Shown: positions 9,111 through 16,903 of the stretch, piece by piece
Layout of the letters: the number at the start of each line of letters is the position of its first letter
How positions within the stretch are numbered: position 1 is the stretch's first letter
The notes under the pieces: generated by a model
What the model was told of the DNA's origin: nothing
What the model saw: only the letters and a program-made list of their open reading frames with translations
The model's database searches: none
Position numbers and translations under genes: made by a program
DNA from: Gallionella straubiae
GTDB taxonomy: Bacteria; Pseudomonadota; Gammaproteobacteria; Burkholderiales; Gallionellaceae
DNA length: 64,000 nt
Direction of reading: 5' to 3'
Assembly (NCBI RefSeq): GCF_051257895.1
Contig: NZ_CP194331.1
Span: 1,364,001 to 1,428,000, forward strand

Positions 9111-10325
9111 TCAGCCGACGCTGACCCGCCCGAACTTGCGCTTGCCGACCTGCGCCACGACCACCGTTCCGGCCTTGATCTGCAGGCCACGGTCGCTGAC
9201 TTTTTCCCCGTCGAGCTTGACAGCCCCGGCATCGATCATGCGCAATGCTTCGGAGGTGCTGGCGACCAGGCCGGCCTGCTTGAGCAGTTGGGCAATGCCG
9301 ATCTGTCCGTCCATGCCGGCAACGGTGATTTCCGGCATGTCATCCGGCAACAAGCCCTGCCTGAAGCGCGCCTCGAATTCCGCCAGCGCACCCACGGCGG
9401 CCTTTTGCGAGTGGAAGCGTGCGACGATTTCCTGCGCAAGCATCACCTTGATGTCGCGCGGATTGCGCCCCTGCTCCACCTCGGCGCGCCAGCCGGCGAT
9501 CTCGTTCAGGCTGCGGAACGACAGCAATTCCAGATAGCGCCACATCAGCGTATCGGAGATCGACATCAGTTTGCCGAACATGTCCTGCGGCGTATCGGTG
9601 ATGCCAATGTAATTGCCCAGCGACTTGGACATCTTGTTGACACCATCCAGCCCTTCCAGCAGCGGCATGGTGAGCACGCACTGCGGCGCTTGCCCGTAAT
9701 GTTTCTGCAGCTCGCGCCCCATAAGCAGGTTGAATTTCTGGTCGGTACCGCCCAGCTCAATGTCCGCCCGGAGCGCGACGGAGTCGTAGCCCTGCACCAG
9801 CGGGTAGAGGAATTCGTGGATGGCGATGGGCTGGTTGGCCTTGTAACGCTTGCCGAAGTCGTCGCGCTCCAGCATGCGCGCCACGGTGGAAGTCGCAGCC
9901 AGCTTGATGAGGTCGGCCGCACCGAGCTTGTCCATCCAGGCGGAGTTGAACACGATCTCGGTCTTTTCCGGGTCGAGCACCTTGAACACCTGGTCGCGGT
10001 AGGACTGGGCGTTCTGCAGCACCTGCTCGCGCGTCAGCGGCGGGCGGGTGGCGTTCTTGCCGGTGGGGTCGCCGATCATGCCGGTGAAATCGCCGATCAG
10101 GAACAGTGCTTGGTGACCCAGATCCTGCAACTGGCGCATCTTGTTGAGGAGCACGGTGTGGCCGAGGTGCAAGTCCGGCGCGGTCGGGTCGAAACCTGCC
10201 TTGACGCGCAGCGGGCGGCCAGGTGCAAGCCGTTGTTTCAATTCATCTTCAACCAACAGCTCATGGGCGCCGCGCTTGATCTGGGCCAGCGCGTCCTGAT
10301 GTGTCATTTCGGTCATATTCGTCAT
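9111..10325 (-). CDS. tyrS: Tyrosyl-tRNA synthetase
   Basis: TyrRS charges tRNA-Tyr. The product is about 404 residues with the class I signatures HLGH (near residue 55) and KMSKS (near 230), and a C-terminal S4 RNA-binding domain starting around VASTSEALRMIDAGAVKLDG. Length and KMSKS form resemble the TyrZ-type enzyme rather than E. coli TyrS. Three in-frame ATGs lie close together (10325, 10316, 10307), none with a clear ribosome binding site, so the first few residues are uncertain. It diverges from the M23 peptidase gene. Confidence 0.96.
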   Translation of the reverse strand: MTNMTEMTHQDALAQIKRGAHELLVEDELKQRLAPGRPLRVKAGFDPTAPDLHLGHTVLLNKMRQLQDLGHQALFLIGDFTGMIGDPTGKNATRPPLTREQVLQNAQSYRDQVFKVLDPEKTEIVFNSAWMDKLGAADLIKLAATSTVARMLERDDFGKRYKANQPIAIHEFLYPLVQGYDSVALRADIELGGTDQKFNLLMGRELQKHYGQAPQCVLTMPLLEGLDGVNKMSKSLGNYIGITDTPQDMFGKLMSISDTLMWRYLELLSFRSLNEIAGWRAEVEQGRNPRDIKVMLAQEIVARFHSQKAAVGALAEFEARFRQGLLPDDMPEITVAGMDGQIGIAQLLKQAGLVASTSEALRMIDAGAVKLDGEKVSDRGLQIKAGTVVVAQVGKRKFGRVSVG

Positions 10326-10433
10326 CAATTCAAAGTCTAGGAAAACCGGCTTACCGCCCACTCCCGTTTTTCAACCGTTCGTCGGTCACGTTTTACCGCT
10401 CGATTTTCCCGCCCGCCATCCATCAGGCCGGTT

Positions 10434-10461
10434 TTGAGCCAATGCGGCTTTCTGGTAAAGT
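10434..10461 (+). promoter_or_regulatory. Candidate sigma-70 promoter for the M23 peptidase
   Basis: TTGAGC (10434-10439) and TAAAGT (10456-10461) are separated by 16 bp, with TGG before the -10 giving an extended -10 feel. It sits 63 bp before the peptidase start. The motif TAAA-T followed by GCGC recurs before proA and metG. Confidence 0.45.
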
Positions 10462-10524
10462 GCGCGCCAATCCAAAAAATACAGTGTATTGCTGATATAC
10501 AGAGAGCAACTCCAGGAGGCGCGA

Positions 10525-11808
10525 ATGTTAACCCAAAACCTGCTCAGCCAAGAGCGCAAAATGAAACTGCGCTGGTTTGTCACCCTGTCCACCATGCCGC
10601 TGCTGGGGGTGGTCACCGCTTTCGGCTTGGTGCCGCAAAGCGATCTCGGCCTGAATTCGGCGAAGATTGCCGTCGAACAGATCGCCCTGCCCAAGGTTGC
10701 GCCCAGCGTAGGCGCCATCGCCAGCTTCTGGCGCAACGAGCGCGTGCAGAGCGGCGACACGGTCGTCGAATTGCTGCGCCGCCTGAACATCGAGGATGCC
10801 GCGGCCAGCGCCTACCTGCGCACCGCCCCCGAGGCAGAATCCTTCCGCAAGCTGTCCGTCGGCCGCGAAGTACAAGCCGAAACTAATACCGACGGCGGCT
10901 TGGTCGCGCTGCGCTACCTGGGCGACAACGGCGCGCAAGTCGTGATCGAAAAGCAGGGTGACGGCTACGCAACCCGCATCCTGCCGGCACAACTGGAGAA
11001 ACGCCTGTTCGTGCGCACCGGCGAAATCAAGGGCAGCCTGTATGCCGCAACCGATGCCGCCGGGATGCCGGAAGCGGCCGCCAACCAGCTGACCGAGATA
11101 TTCAGCGGCGACATCGACTTCCACCATGATCTGCGCAAGGGCGACAAATTCACCGCAGTGTATGAAATGACCTACAGCAACGGGGCGCTGGTGAATACCG
11201 GCCGCATCCAGGCGGCCGAGTTCGTCAATCAGGGCCGTTCCTACCGTGCCGTCTATTTCCAGGGGGATTACTACACGCCGGAAGGCAAGAGCGTACGCAA
11301 AGCCTTCCTGCGCTCCCCTATCGAATTCTCGCGGATAAGCTCCGGCTTCACCAACTCGCGTTTCCACCCGGTGCTGAACCAGTGGCGTGCGCATAAAGGC
11401 GTGGACTTTGCCGCCCCCATCGGCACCAAGGTCAAAGCGACCTCGGATGGCGTCGTCACGTCCTTCGGCAAACAAGGCGGCTACGGCAACTTCATTGCGG
11501 TCAGCCATCAGGGCCGCTTCACCACCGTGTATGGGCATTTGTCGCGCTTTGCCAAGGGATTGCACCGCGGTCAGCGCGTGGCGCAGGGCGACGTGATCGC
11601 TTATGTCGGCATGACCGGCCTGACCAGCGGCCCGCACCTGCACTACGAATTCAAGATCGACGGCCAGCAACGTGACCCGCTGCGCGTCGCCCTGCCGGAC
11701 GCGAAGCCGGTCAACCATGAGAACATGGCGACGTTCAAGGTGGCTGCAGACAATTTCGTTGCGCGCCTGAACCTGCTGCGCAATACAAACCTCGCCAAGC
11801 TCGACTAG
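10525..11808 (+). CDS. M23 family metallopeptidase (MepM-like)
   Basis: A 427-residue envelope peptidase predicted to cut peptidoglycan cross-links. A membrane anchor lies at about residues 15-35, followed by an OapA/LysM-like region (about 65-125) and a C-terminal LytM domain. Zinc-ligand motifs are visible: HKGVD and GPHLHYEF. The start at 10525 is chosen because AGGAGG stands 5 nt upstream. The family includes MepM, which opens the sacculus for growth. The next gene, anmK, recycles anhydro-muropeptides and follows after 7 nt, so the pair makes functional sense as an operon. Confidence 0.93.
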   Translation: MLTQNLLSQERKMKLRWFVTLSTMPLLGVVTAFGLVPQSDLGLNSAKIAVEQIALPKVAPSVGAIASFWRNERVQSGDTVVELLRRLNIEDAAASAYLRTAPEAESFRKLSVGREVQAETNTDGGLVALRYLGDNGAQVVIEKQGDGYATRILPAQLEKRLFVRTGEIKGSLYAATDAAGMPEAAANQLTEIFSGDIDFHHDLRKGDKFTAVYEMTYSNGALVNTGRIQAAEFVNQGRSYRAVYFQGDYYTPEGKSVRKAFLRSPIEFSRISSGFTNSRFHPVLNQWRAHKGVDFAAPIGTKVKATSDGVVTSFGKQGGYGNFIAVSHQGRFTTVYGHLSRFAKGLHRGQRVAQGDVIAYVGMTGLTSGPHLHYEFKIDGQQRDPLRVALPDAKPVNHENMATFKVAADNFVARLNLLRNTNLAKLD

Positions 11809-11815
11809 ATACTCC

Positions 11816-12916
11816 GTGCCGCATCCGCCTGAACTGTATGTAGGGTTGATGTCCGGCACCAGCCTGGATGGCATCGATGCTACCCTGGTCGATCTGGGCG
11901 GGGTGCAGCCCAGGTTGCTCGCCCGGCATTACGCCCCCTTCGACGAAGCGCTGAAAAGCGAACTGCTTGCGCTGCACCAGCCCGGCCACGACGAACTGCA
12001 CCGCACGCAACTGGCCGGCAACCAGCTGGCGCGGCGCTATGCCGCGGCGGTCAACGCTTTGCTCGGCGCGGTAAACTCGTCGAACGCCGCCATCAAGGCC
12101 ATCGGCTGCCACGGCCAGACCATCCGCCACCGCCCCGAGCACGGCTACACGCTGCAAATCGGCAATGCCGCACTGCTCGCTGAGTTGACCGGCATCACCG
12201 TCATCAGCGACTTCCGCAGCCGCGACATCGCGGCCGGCGGGCAGGGTGCACCGCTGGTTCCGGCCTTTCACGACAAACTGCTGCGCCATCCCGCCGCCCA
12301 CCGCGTCATCGTCAACATCGGCGGCATCGCCAACCTGACCGATCTCCCACCCGGCGGCGACACGACGGGTTTCGACAGCGGTCCCGGCAACATGCTGATG
12401 GATGCCTGGTGCATGCAGCATCTCGACAGACCCTACGACGACAATGGCGCATGGGCGGCATCGGGCAAGGTGCTGCCCGCATTGCTGGAAAGAATGCTCG
12501 CCGAGCCGTTCTTCGCCCTGCCGCCGCCCAAGAGCAGCGGGCGCGACCTGTTCAGCCTAGCTTGGCTGCGCGGCAAGCTGCAAGGCGGCGAATCGGCGGA
12601 AGACGTACAGGCCACCCTGCTGGAACTGACATGCAGCACCGTCGCTCAGGCCGTCCGGCAGCACTGCGTGGGTGCGACGGAAATCTATCTCTGCGGCGGC
12701 GGTGCGCGCAACTCGACCCTGCGCACCCGCCTCGCCGCCCTGTTCCCGGACAGCTGCATACAGACCACGGATACCCTCGGCGTGGATGGTGATTACCTGG
12801 AGGCCATCGCCTTCGCCTGGCTGGCGCAACAGGCCCTGCACGGCAAGCCGGCCAACTTGCCCGCTGTCACGGGAGCCCGGCATCCCTGCGTGCTCGGCGC
12901 AATCTACCTTGCATAA
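11816..12916 (+). CDS. anmK: Anhydro-N-acetylmuramic acid kinase
   Basis: AnmK phosphorylates and opens 1,6-anhydro-MurNAc to MurNAc-6-phosphate during cell wall recycling in the cytoplasm. The product is 366 residues, near the family length. The N-terminal motif GLMSGTSLDGIDATLVD and the phosphate-binding segment FDSGPGNMLMDAW are characteristic. The start codon is GTG, 7 nt after the M23 gene stop, suggesting co-transcription with that peptidase. The gene converges on erpA across a strong hairpin. Confidence 0.96.
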   Translation: MPHPPELYVGLMSGTSLDGIDATLVDLGGVQPRLLARHYAPFDEALKSELLALHQPGHDELHRTQLAGNQLARRYAAAVNALLGAVNSSNAAIKAIGCHGQTIRHRPEHGYTLQIGNAALLAELTGITVISDFRSRDIAAGGQGAPLVPAFHDKLLRHPAAHRVIVNIGGIANLTDLPPGGDTTGFDSGPGNMLMDAWCMQHLDRPYDDNGAWAASGKVLPALLERMLAEPFFALPPPKSSGRDLFSLAWLRGKLQGGESAEDVQATLLELTCSTVAQAVRQHCVGATEIYLCGGGARNSTLRTRLAALFPDSCIQTTDTLGVDGDYLEAIAFAWLAQQALHGKPANLPAVTGARHPCVLGAIYLA

Positions 12917-12938
12917 ACATTGGCCCGCATAAATGCAA

Positions 12939-12959
12939 ACGGGGCGCAACGCGCCCCGT
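12939..12959. terminator. Hairpin between convergent anmK and erpA
   Basis: A perfect 9-bp stem, ACGGGGCGC with an AAC loop and GCGCCCCGT, lies in the 65-bp convergent gap. On the minus strand it is followed by TTTGCATTT, so it is best placed to end the erpA transcript, and it could serve both genes. Confidence 0.6.
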
Positions 12960-12981
12960 AGCCTTGCAACCAACCGACAGC

Positions 12982-13332
12982 CTAAACCGAGAACGATGAG
13001 CCGCAGCCGCAGGTGGACGCAGCGCTCGGGTTCCTGATGACGAACTGCGAACCTTCCAGACCTTCGGTATAGTCGATTTCCGCGCCGGCCAGATACTGGA
13101 AGCTCATCGGGTCGATCAACAGCTGCACGCCATTCTTGGTCATCACGGTGTCGTCTTCGTTGACTTCTTCGTCGAAGGTAAAACCGTACTGGAAACCGGA
13201 ACAGCCGCCGCCACTGACAAACACGCGCAGCTTGAGGTCGGTATTGCCTTCCTCTTCGATCAATTGTTTTACCTTGTTCGCCGCGTTGTCGGTAAAGACC
13301 AGCGGGTCTTGTGTTTCGGTTGCTGCATTCAT
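12982..13332 (-). CDS. erpA: Iron-sulfur cluster insertion protein ErpA
   Basis: ErpA is an A-type carrier delivering Fe-S clusters to apoproteins, in E. coli notably IspG/IspH. The product is 116 residues with the three conserved cysteines in GGGCSGFQYGF (C44) and STCGCG (C108, C110) near the C-terminus. The distinction from IscA rests on the N-terminal style and the absence of isc genes nearby. It follows the bactofilin gene by 18 nt in a leftward unit. Confidence 0.93.
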   Translation of the reverse strand: MNAATETQDPLVFTDNAANKVKQLIEEEGNTDLKLRVFVSGGGCSGFQYGFTFDEEVNEDDTVMTKNGVQLLIDPMSFQYLAGAEIDYTEGLEGSQFVIRNPSAASTCGCGSSFSV

Positions 13333-13350
13333 GTCTGTCTCCTAAATAAA

Positions 13351-13758
13351 TTACTCGCCACTATTCAACTTGAAAGCCACCACTTTGTCCTGTGCTGCGA
13401 CGTTGCTGTGGATCAGGCGCCCTTCGACGATGGCACCCAACTGGATTTCAAGAGTTTTGTAGTGCACATCGCCATTGACCCTGGCTTTGCTCTGCAGTTC
13501 CAGATATTCGCTGGCGAATACCGGGCCAGTGGTCGCGCCGTTGATCACCAGATGGGTAACGTTGATCTCGCCGGTCACCTTCGCGTGCTCGCTCAGCACC
13601 AGCGTGCTCGGTTTGCCCGGGGTTGCGACCACATTGCCGTTCACCTGCCCGTCAATGCGCATCCCGCCGCTAAAACTCAAATCACCCTCGATGGTCGTAC
13701 CCGCGCCGATCAACGAATCGATGCGGCTTTGCGGTTTGCTGTGTTTATTGCCGAACAT
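13351..13758 (-). CDS. Bactofilin (polymer-forming cytoskeletal protein)
   Basis: The product is a 135-residue bactofilin: a short polar N-terminal tail, then repeated beta-helix turns (about residues 15-110) with the pattern I-G-TTIEGDLSFSGGMRIDGQVNG. Bactofilins polymerise without nucleotide at the inner membrane and position cell-wall enzymes or chromosome machinery. Here it lies among cell-envelope genes, between a membrane-anchored coiled-coil protein and erpA. Confidence 0.93.
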   Translation of the reverse strand: MFGNKHSKPQSRIDSLIGAGTTIEGDLSFSGGMRIDGQVNGNVVATPGKPSTLVLSEHAKVTGEINVTHLVINGATTGPVFASEYLELQSKARVNGDVHYKTLEIQLGAIVEGRLIHSNVAAQDKVVAFKLNSGE

Positions 13759-13784
13759 AAACCCTCCCTCACGCCAAATTCTTT

Positions 13785-14522
13785 TTATGACAGGCTGACG
13801 TTTTGCCGCACTTTCGGCTCGCCCGCCCCCTGCTCGAATATCCTCACTTGGATATTTTCCAGTTGAACGTCCTGCGGCAGCTGAATGCTCTGTTCTACGC
13901 GCTGATAATACTTGAAACTGAGCTGAAATTGGGTGTTCCCCGACGCATTTTGCGGAAATAAAAGCGTTGTTCGCTGCCCATCCCTCAACACCGTAGCCAC
14001 CAGTTGATAGCTGCCGCTGAACTCCTTGACGCGCTGCCCGCTCTGCACCAGCAGCATGCGCAGACGATATTCGCCGGGCATCTTGTCGCGCTCCAGCCTC
14101 AGGCGGTGCACCCCCAGTTCGCCCTCCCTGCCGCGCATGGCGGTGAGGTTCTGAAAAAAGGCCAAATCCTCCTGCAGGCGGACGTTTTCATCCGCCTGGT
14201 TTTTCAGCTGCTTGGCCGTTTCCTGGCTGCTGGCCTGCTCAATCTGGATTTTCCGCTCGAATTGCGCAACCTGGCCGCTCAGTTGTTTATTTTCCGTCTC
14301 CAGCCTGGAGACCTGATCGCGCAACCGGTTCAATTCCTGCTGGGTCTCGCTCCGATGAAACCCCGCCAGTTCCAGTCCGCTGCCATACGCCCACCAGGCC
14401 AGCCCCAGCGCCGCCAGCACGAACGGCACCATCATACTCCAGCGCAAATACCACGGGATATGCGGCCGTACCGCCAGTTTCGGCGCGGAAATGCCAAACC
14501 TGCGTTTAGTGCGACGCCACAT
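13785..14522 (-). CDS. Membrane-anchored coiled-coil protein (DUF6776-like)
   Basis: A 245-residue protein with a basic cytoplasmic N-terminus, one transmembrane helix (about residues 30-50), a long coiled coil (about 58-120, many Glu/Gln/Leu) and a beta-rich C-terminal domain. It resembles the DUF6776 family of betaproteobacteria found next to bactofilins; this is a recollection of context and was not searched. Its start lies one base past the argC stop and the bactofilin gene follows by 26 nt. A scaffold for the bactofilin at the membrane is a reasonable inference. Confidence 0.75.
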   Translation of the reverse strand: MWRRTKRRFGISAPKLAVRPHIPWYLRWSMMVPFVLAALGLAWWAYGSGLELAGFHRSETQQELNRLRDQVSRLETENKQLSGQVAQFERKIQIEQASSQETAKQLKNQADENVRLQEDLAFFQNLTAMRGREGELGVHRLRLERDKMPGEYRLRMLLVQSGQRVKEFSGSYQLVATVLRDGQRTTLLFPQNASGNTQFQLSFKYYQRVEQSIQLPQDVQLENIQVRIFEQGAGEPKVRQNVSLS

Positions 14523-14523
14523 C

Positions 14524-15552
14524 TCAGGGAAGCAGCGGGAGGTTATTCAGGGCGGAATTCTCCGGCAACCCGAACATGATGTTCATGTTCTGCACCGCCT
14601 GTCCCGCAGCACCCTTGACCAAGTTGTCGATCACCGACAGTACCACGACGGTGTCGCCGCCCTGCGGCCGGTGCACCGCGATGCGGCAACGATTTGCGCC
14701 GCGCACCGAACGGGCCTCGGGATGGCTGCCTGCAGGCATCACATCCACGAACGATTCGCTGGCATAGCGCCGCTCGAACAACGCCTGCAGATCCGCCTCG
14801 CGAGTCAGCCTGCCATACAGCGTGGCATGAATGCCGCGGATCATCGGGGTCAGGTGCGGCACGAAGGTCAGCCCGACCGCCTTGCCGGCCACGCGCGCCA
14901 AGCCTTGCCTGATCTCCGGCAAGTGCCGATGCCCGCCGACCCCGTAAGCCTTGAAATTATCCGACGCTTCGGAAAACAGGGTGGCAATCTCCGCCTTGCG
15001 CCCCGCGCCGGAAACGCCCGATTTGGCATCGGCGATCAGGCTTTCCGTCTCGATCACGCCCGCCTCCAGCAACGGGAGGAAGCCCAGCTGCACTGCAGTC
15101 GGGTAACAGCCCGGATTGGCGACCAGCCGCGCCGATTCGATCTGTGCGCGATTCACCTCCGGCAACCCGTACACCGCTTCGGCGACCAGATCGGGGCAGG
15201 CATGGGTCATGCCATACCATTTTTCCCATACCGAGATGTCCTGTAGGCGGAAGTCGGCCGCCAAGTCGATCACCCTCACGCCGGCATCCAGCAATGCGCG
15301 AGTTTGCTGCATGGCGATGCCGTTCGGGGTCGCGAAGAACACCAGGTCGCATTGCTCCAGGCGAGCCTCGTCCGGATGCGTGAACGGCAGATCCACATAG
15401 CCGCGCAGGCTGGGGAACATCTGGCTGACCGGCGTGCCGGCATCGGCGCGCGAGGTGATCACCTGCAACGCGGCCTGCGGATGCGCCGCCAGCAGGCGCA
15501 GCAACTCCACGCCGGTGTAGCCTGTGCCGCCAACTATGCCAACTTTAATCAT
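14524..15552 (-). CDS. argC: N-acetyl-gamma-glutamyl-phosphate reductase
   Basis: ArgC catalyses the NADPH-dependent third step of arginine biosynthesis. The product is 342 residues with the nucleotide-binding GIVGGTGYTGVELLR at the N-terminus and the catalytic cysteine in NPGCYPT; HLTPMIRGI is also typical. The start at 15552 is preceded by GAAGGA at good spacing. Its upstream DNA is occupied by a MITE-like element starting 44 bp away, so the promoter either fits into that gap or lies within the element. Confidence 0.97.
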   Translation of the reverse strand: MIKVGIVGGTGYTGVELLRLLAAHPQAALQVITSRADAGTPVSQMFPSLRGYVDLPFTHPDEARLEQCDLVFFATPNGIAMQQTRALLDAGVRVIDLAADFRLQDISVWEKWYGMTHACPDLVAEAVYGLPEVNRAQIESARLVANPGCYPTAVQLGFLPLLEAGVIETESLIADAKSGVSGAGRKAEIATLFSEASDNFKAYGVGGHRHLPEIRQGLARVAGKAVGLTFVPHLTPMIRGIHATLYGRLTREADLQALFERRYASESFVDVMPAGSHPEARSVRGANRCRIAVHRPQGGDTVVVLSVIDNLVKGAAGQAVQNMNIMFGLPENSALNNLPLLP

Positions 15553-15595
15553 TCCAGCTTCCTTCAAAAACGTTGCACATCATACAACAACCTAA

Positions 15596-15861
15596 GAGCC
15601 TATTTCAGCAGGTTTCATACCCCGCGTTGGGCCTGGGCGCGGATGGATGCAAGGCGCAACGCACAGCCAATGGTCGTTCCATTGGCAAGCGGTCAACGCT
15701 GCAGACGCCGCGCCCAGACCCAACCCGAAGGGCCGCTTGCCTGCGGGCGCATTGCGGCGTTGCGGCCTGCTTGTGGAGAATGACTACACAGCGCAGCCCG
15801 CACCTTGCACTGCATCCCGCAGGCAAGCGGCGCGGGGTATGAAACCTGCTGAAATAGGCTC
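15596..15861. mobile_element. MITE-like element with 31-bp perfect terminal inverted repeats and TAA duplication
   Basis: The 266-bp element begins GAGCCTATTTCAGCAGG and ends with the exact reverse complement; the perfect arms extend 31 bp (15596-15626 and 15831-15861). TAA lies directly outside each end (15593-15595 and 15862-15864), a likely target duplication. Inside, two further inverted repeats (15627-15642 with 15708-15723; 15733-15747 with 15816-15830) and a CCAATGG hairpin (15666-15686) make a nested multi-branch structure. It has no coding sequence. Ends beginning GAGCCT and a TNA duplication fit mobilisation by an IS5-family (IS1031/IS427-type) transposase, by inference. Confidence 0.85.
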
Positions 15862-15865
15862 TAAT

Positions 15866-15893
15866 GCAAAAGCCGCCCGGAGGCGGCTTTTGC
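15866..15893 (-). terminator. Rho-independent terminator of rplM-rpsI
   Basis: A perfect 12-bp stem (GCAAAAGCCGCC / GGCGGCTTTTGC) with a CGGA loop lies 26 bp after the rpsI stop. The A and T runs on each side allow termination in both directions. The MITE ends a few bases beyond it. Confidence 0.85.
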
Positions 15894-15918
15894 GGGACAT
15901 CCAAACAGCTTCGCAGGC

Positions 15919-16311
15919 TTAACGCTTGGAGAATTGCTTGCGGCGGCGCGCCTTGCGCAGGCCGACCTTCTTGCGCTCCACTTCGCGCGCATCGCGGGTC
16001 ACCAGACCGGCGTGCTTCAACGCAGCCTTGAGCGTTGCGTCGTAATCGATCAGTGCGCGGGTGATGCCGTGGCGCACCGCACCTGCCTGGCCGGCTTCGC
16101 CGCCACCGGTGACGTTCACCATGATGTCGAACTTACCCAGCGTTTCGGTCAGCGTCAGCGGCTGGCGCACGATCATGCGGCCGGTTTCGCGGGAGAAGAA
16201 TTCATCTACCGGCTTGTCGTTCACGACGATGTCGCCCTTGCCCGGCTTGATGAACACACGCGCCACTGCGCTCTTGCGGCGGCCGGTTCCGTAATTGTAA
16301 TTCACGCTCAT
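15919..16311 (-). CDS. rpsI: 30S ribosomal protein S9
   Basis: S9 lies in the 30S head, and its C-terminal tail reaches the P-site tRNA. The product is 130 residues with GTGRRKSAVARVF near the N-terminus and the basic tail ending RRRKQFSKR. It follows rplM by 2 nt, the universal rplM-rpsI operon, and is followed by a strong terminator. Confidence 0.99.
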   Translation of the reverse strand: MSVNYNYGTGRRKSAVARVFIKPGKGDIVVNDKPVDEFFSRETGRMIVRQPLTLTETLGKFDIMVNVTGGGEAGQAGAVRHGITRALIDYDATLKAALKHAGLVTRDAREVERKKVGLRKARRRKQFSKR

Positions 16312-16313
16312 GG

Positions 16314-16751
16314 TTAAGCCTTCAACAGATTGACTGGTTTCGGTTGCTGCGCTTCATGCGGATGCGACGCACCGGCATACACCTTCATCTTGCGCAACAT
16401 TGCATAGCCCAGCGGACCTTTCGGCAGCATGCCCTTGACCGCTTTTTCCAGCGCACGGCCCGGATGACGCGCCTGCATCTTGGAAAAATTGGTGGTGTAC
16501 AGGCCGCCCGGATAGGTCGTGTGGCGATGGTACAGCTTGGCTTCCGTCTTGTTGCCGGTCACACGCAGCTTGTCCGCGTTGACCACCACGACGAAATCGC
16601 CGGTATCCACGTGCGGGGTGTAAATTGCCTTATGCTTGCCGCGCAAACGAGCGGCAATCTGGGCAGCCAGACGGCCCAGCACCTGATCGGCTGCGTCAAC
16701 CAGAAGCCAGTCGTGCTGGACTTCCTGGGACTTGGCGGAAAATGTTTTCAT
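16314..16751 (-). CDS. rplM: 50S ribosomal protein L13
   Basis: L13 is an early-assembly 23S rRNA binding protein. The product is 145 residues starting MKTFSAKSQEVQHDWLLVDA, the family N-terminus. A second ATG two codons upstream is also possible; the AGGA box lies 9 nt before the chosen start and only 3 nt before the alternative. GDFVVVVNADKLRVTGNK and the YPGGL segment are typical. It is first in the rplM-rpsI operon. Confidence 0.98.
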   Translation of the reverse strand: MKTFSAKSQEVQHDWLLVDAADQVLGRLAAQIAARLRGKHKAIYTPHVDTGDFVVVVNADKLRVTGNKTEAKLYHRHTTYPGGLYTTNFSKMQARHPGRALEKAVKGMLPKGPLGYAMLRKMKVYAGASHPHEAQQPKPVNLLKA

Positions 16752-16903
16752 AGCCATTATTCCTAAAAATCTGATAAGTAAACCTCGAAGGGCGCGCATT
16801 CTATGTCAGGCATCCTGCCCTGTCAAACAAAAATAAACCGCGCCAAACCCCAAGCCCTCCGCTATTTTGCGCACAGGAAACACGCTGCCGCACAATCACC
16901 CGC

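Noticed and set aside
10528..11874. 448-codon ORF antisense to the M23 peptidase
   Set aside because: A shadow of a GC-rich gene; the plus-strand gene has a ribosome binding site, anchor and zinc motifs.
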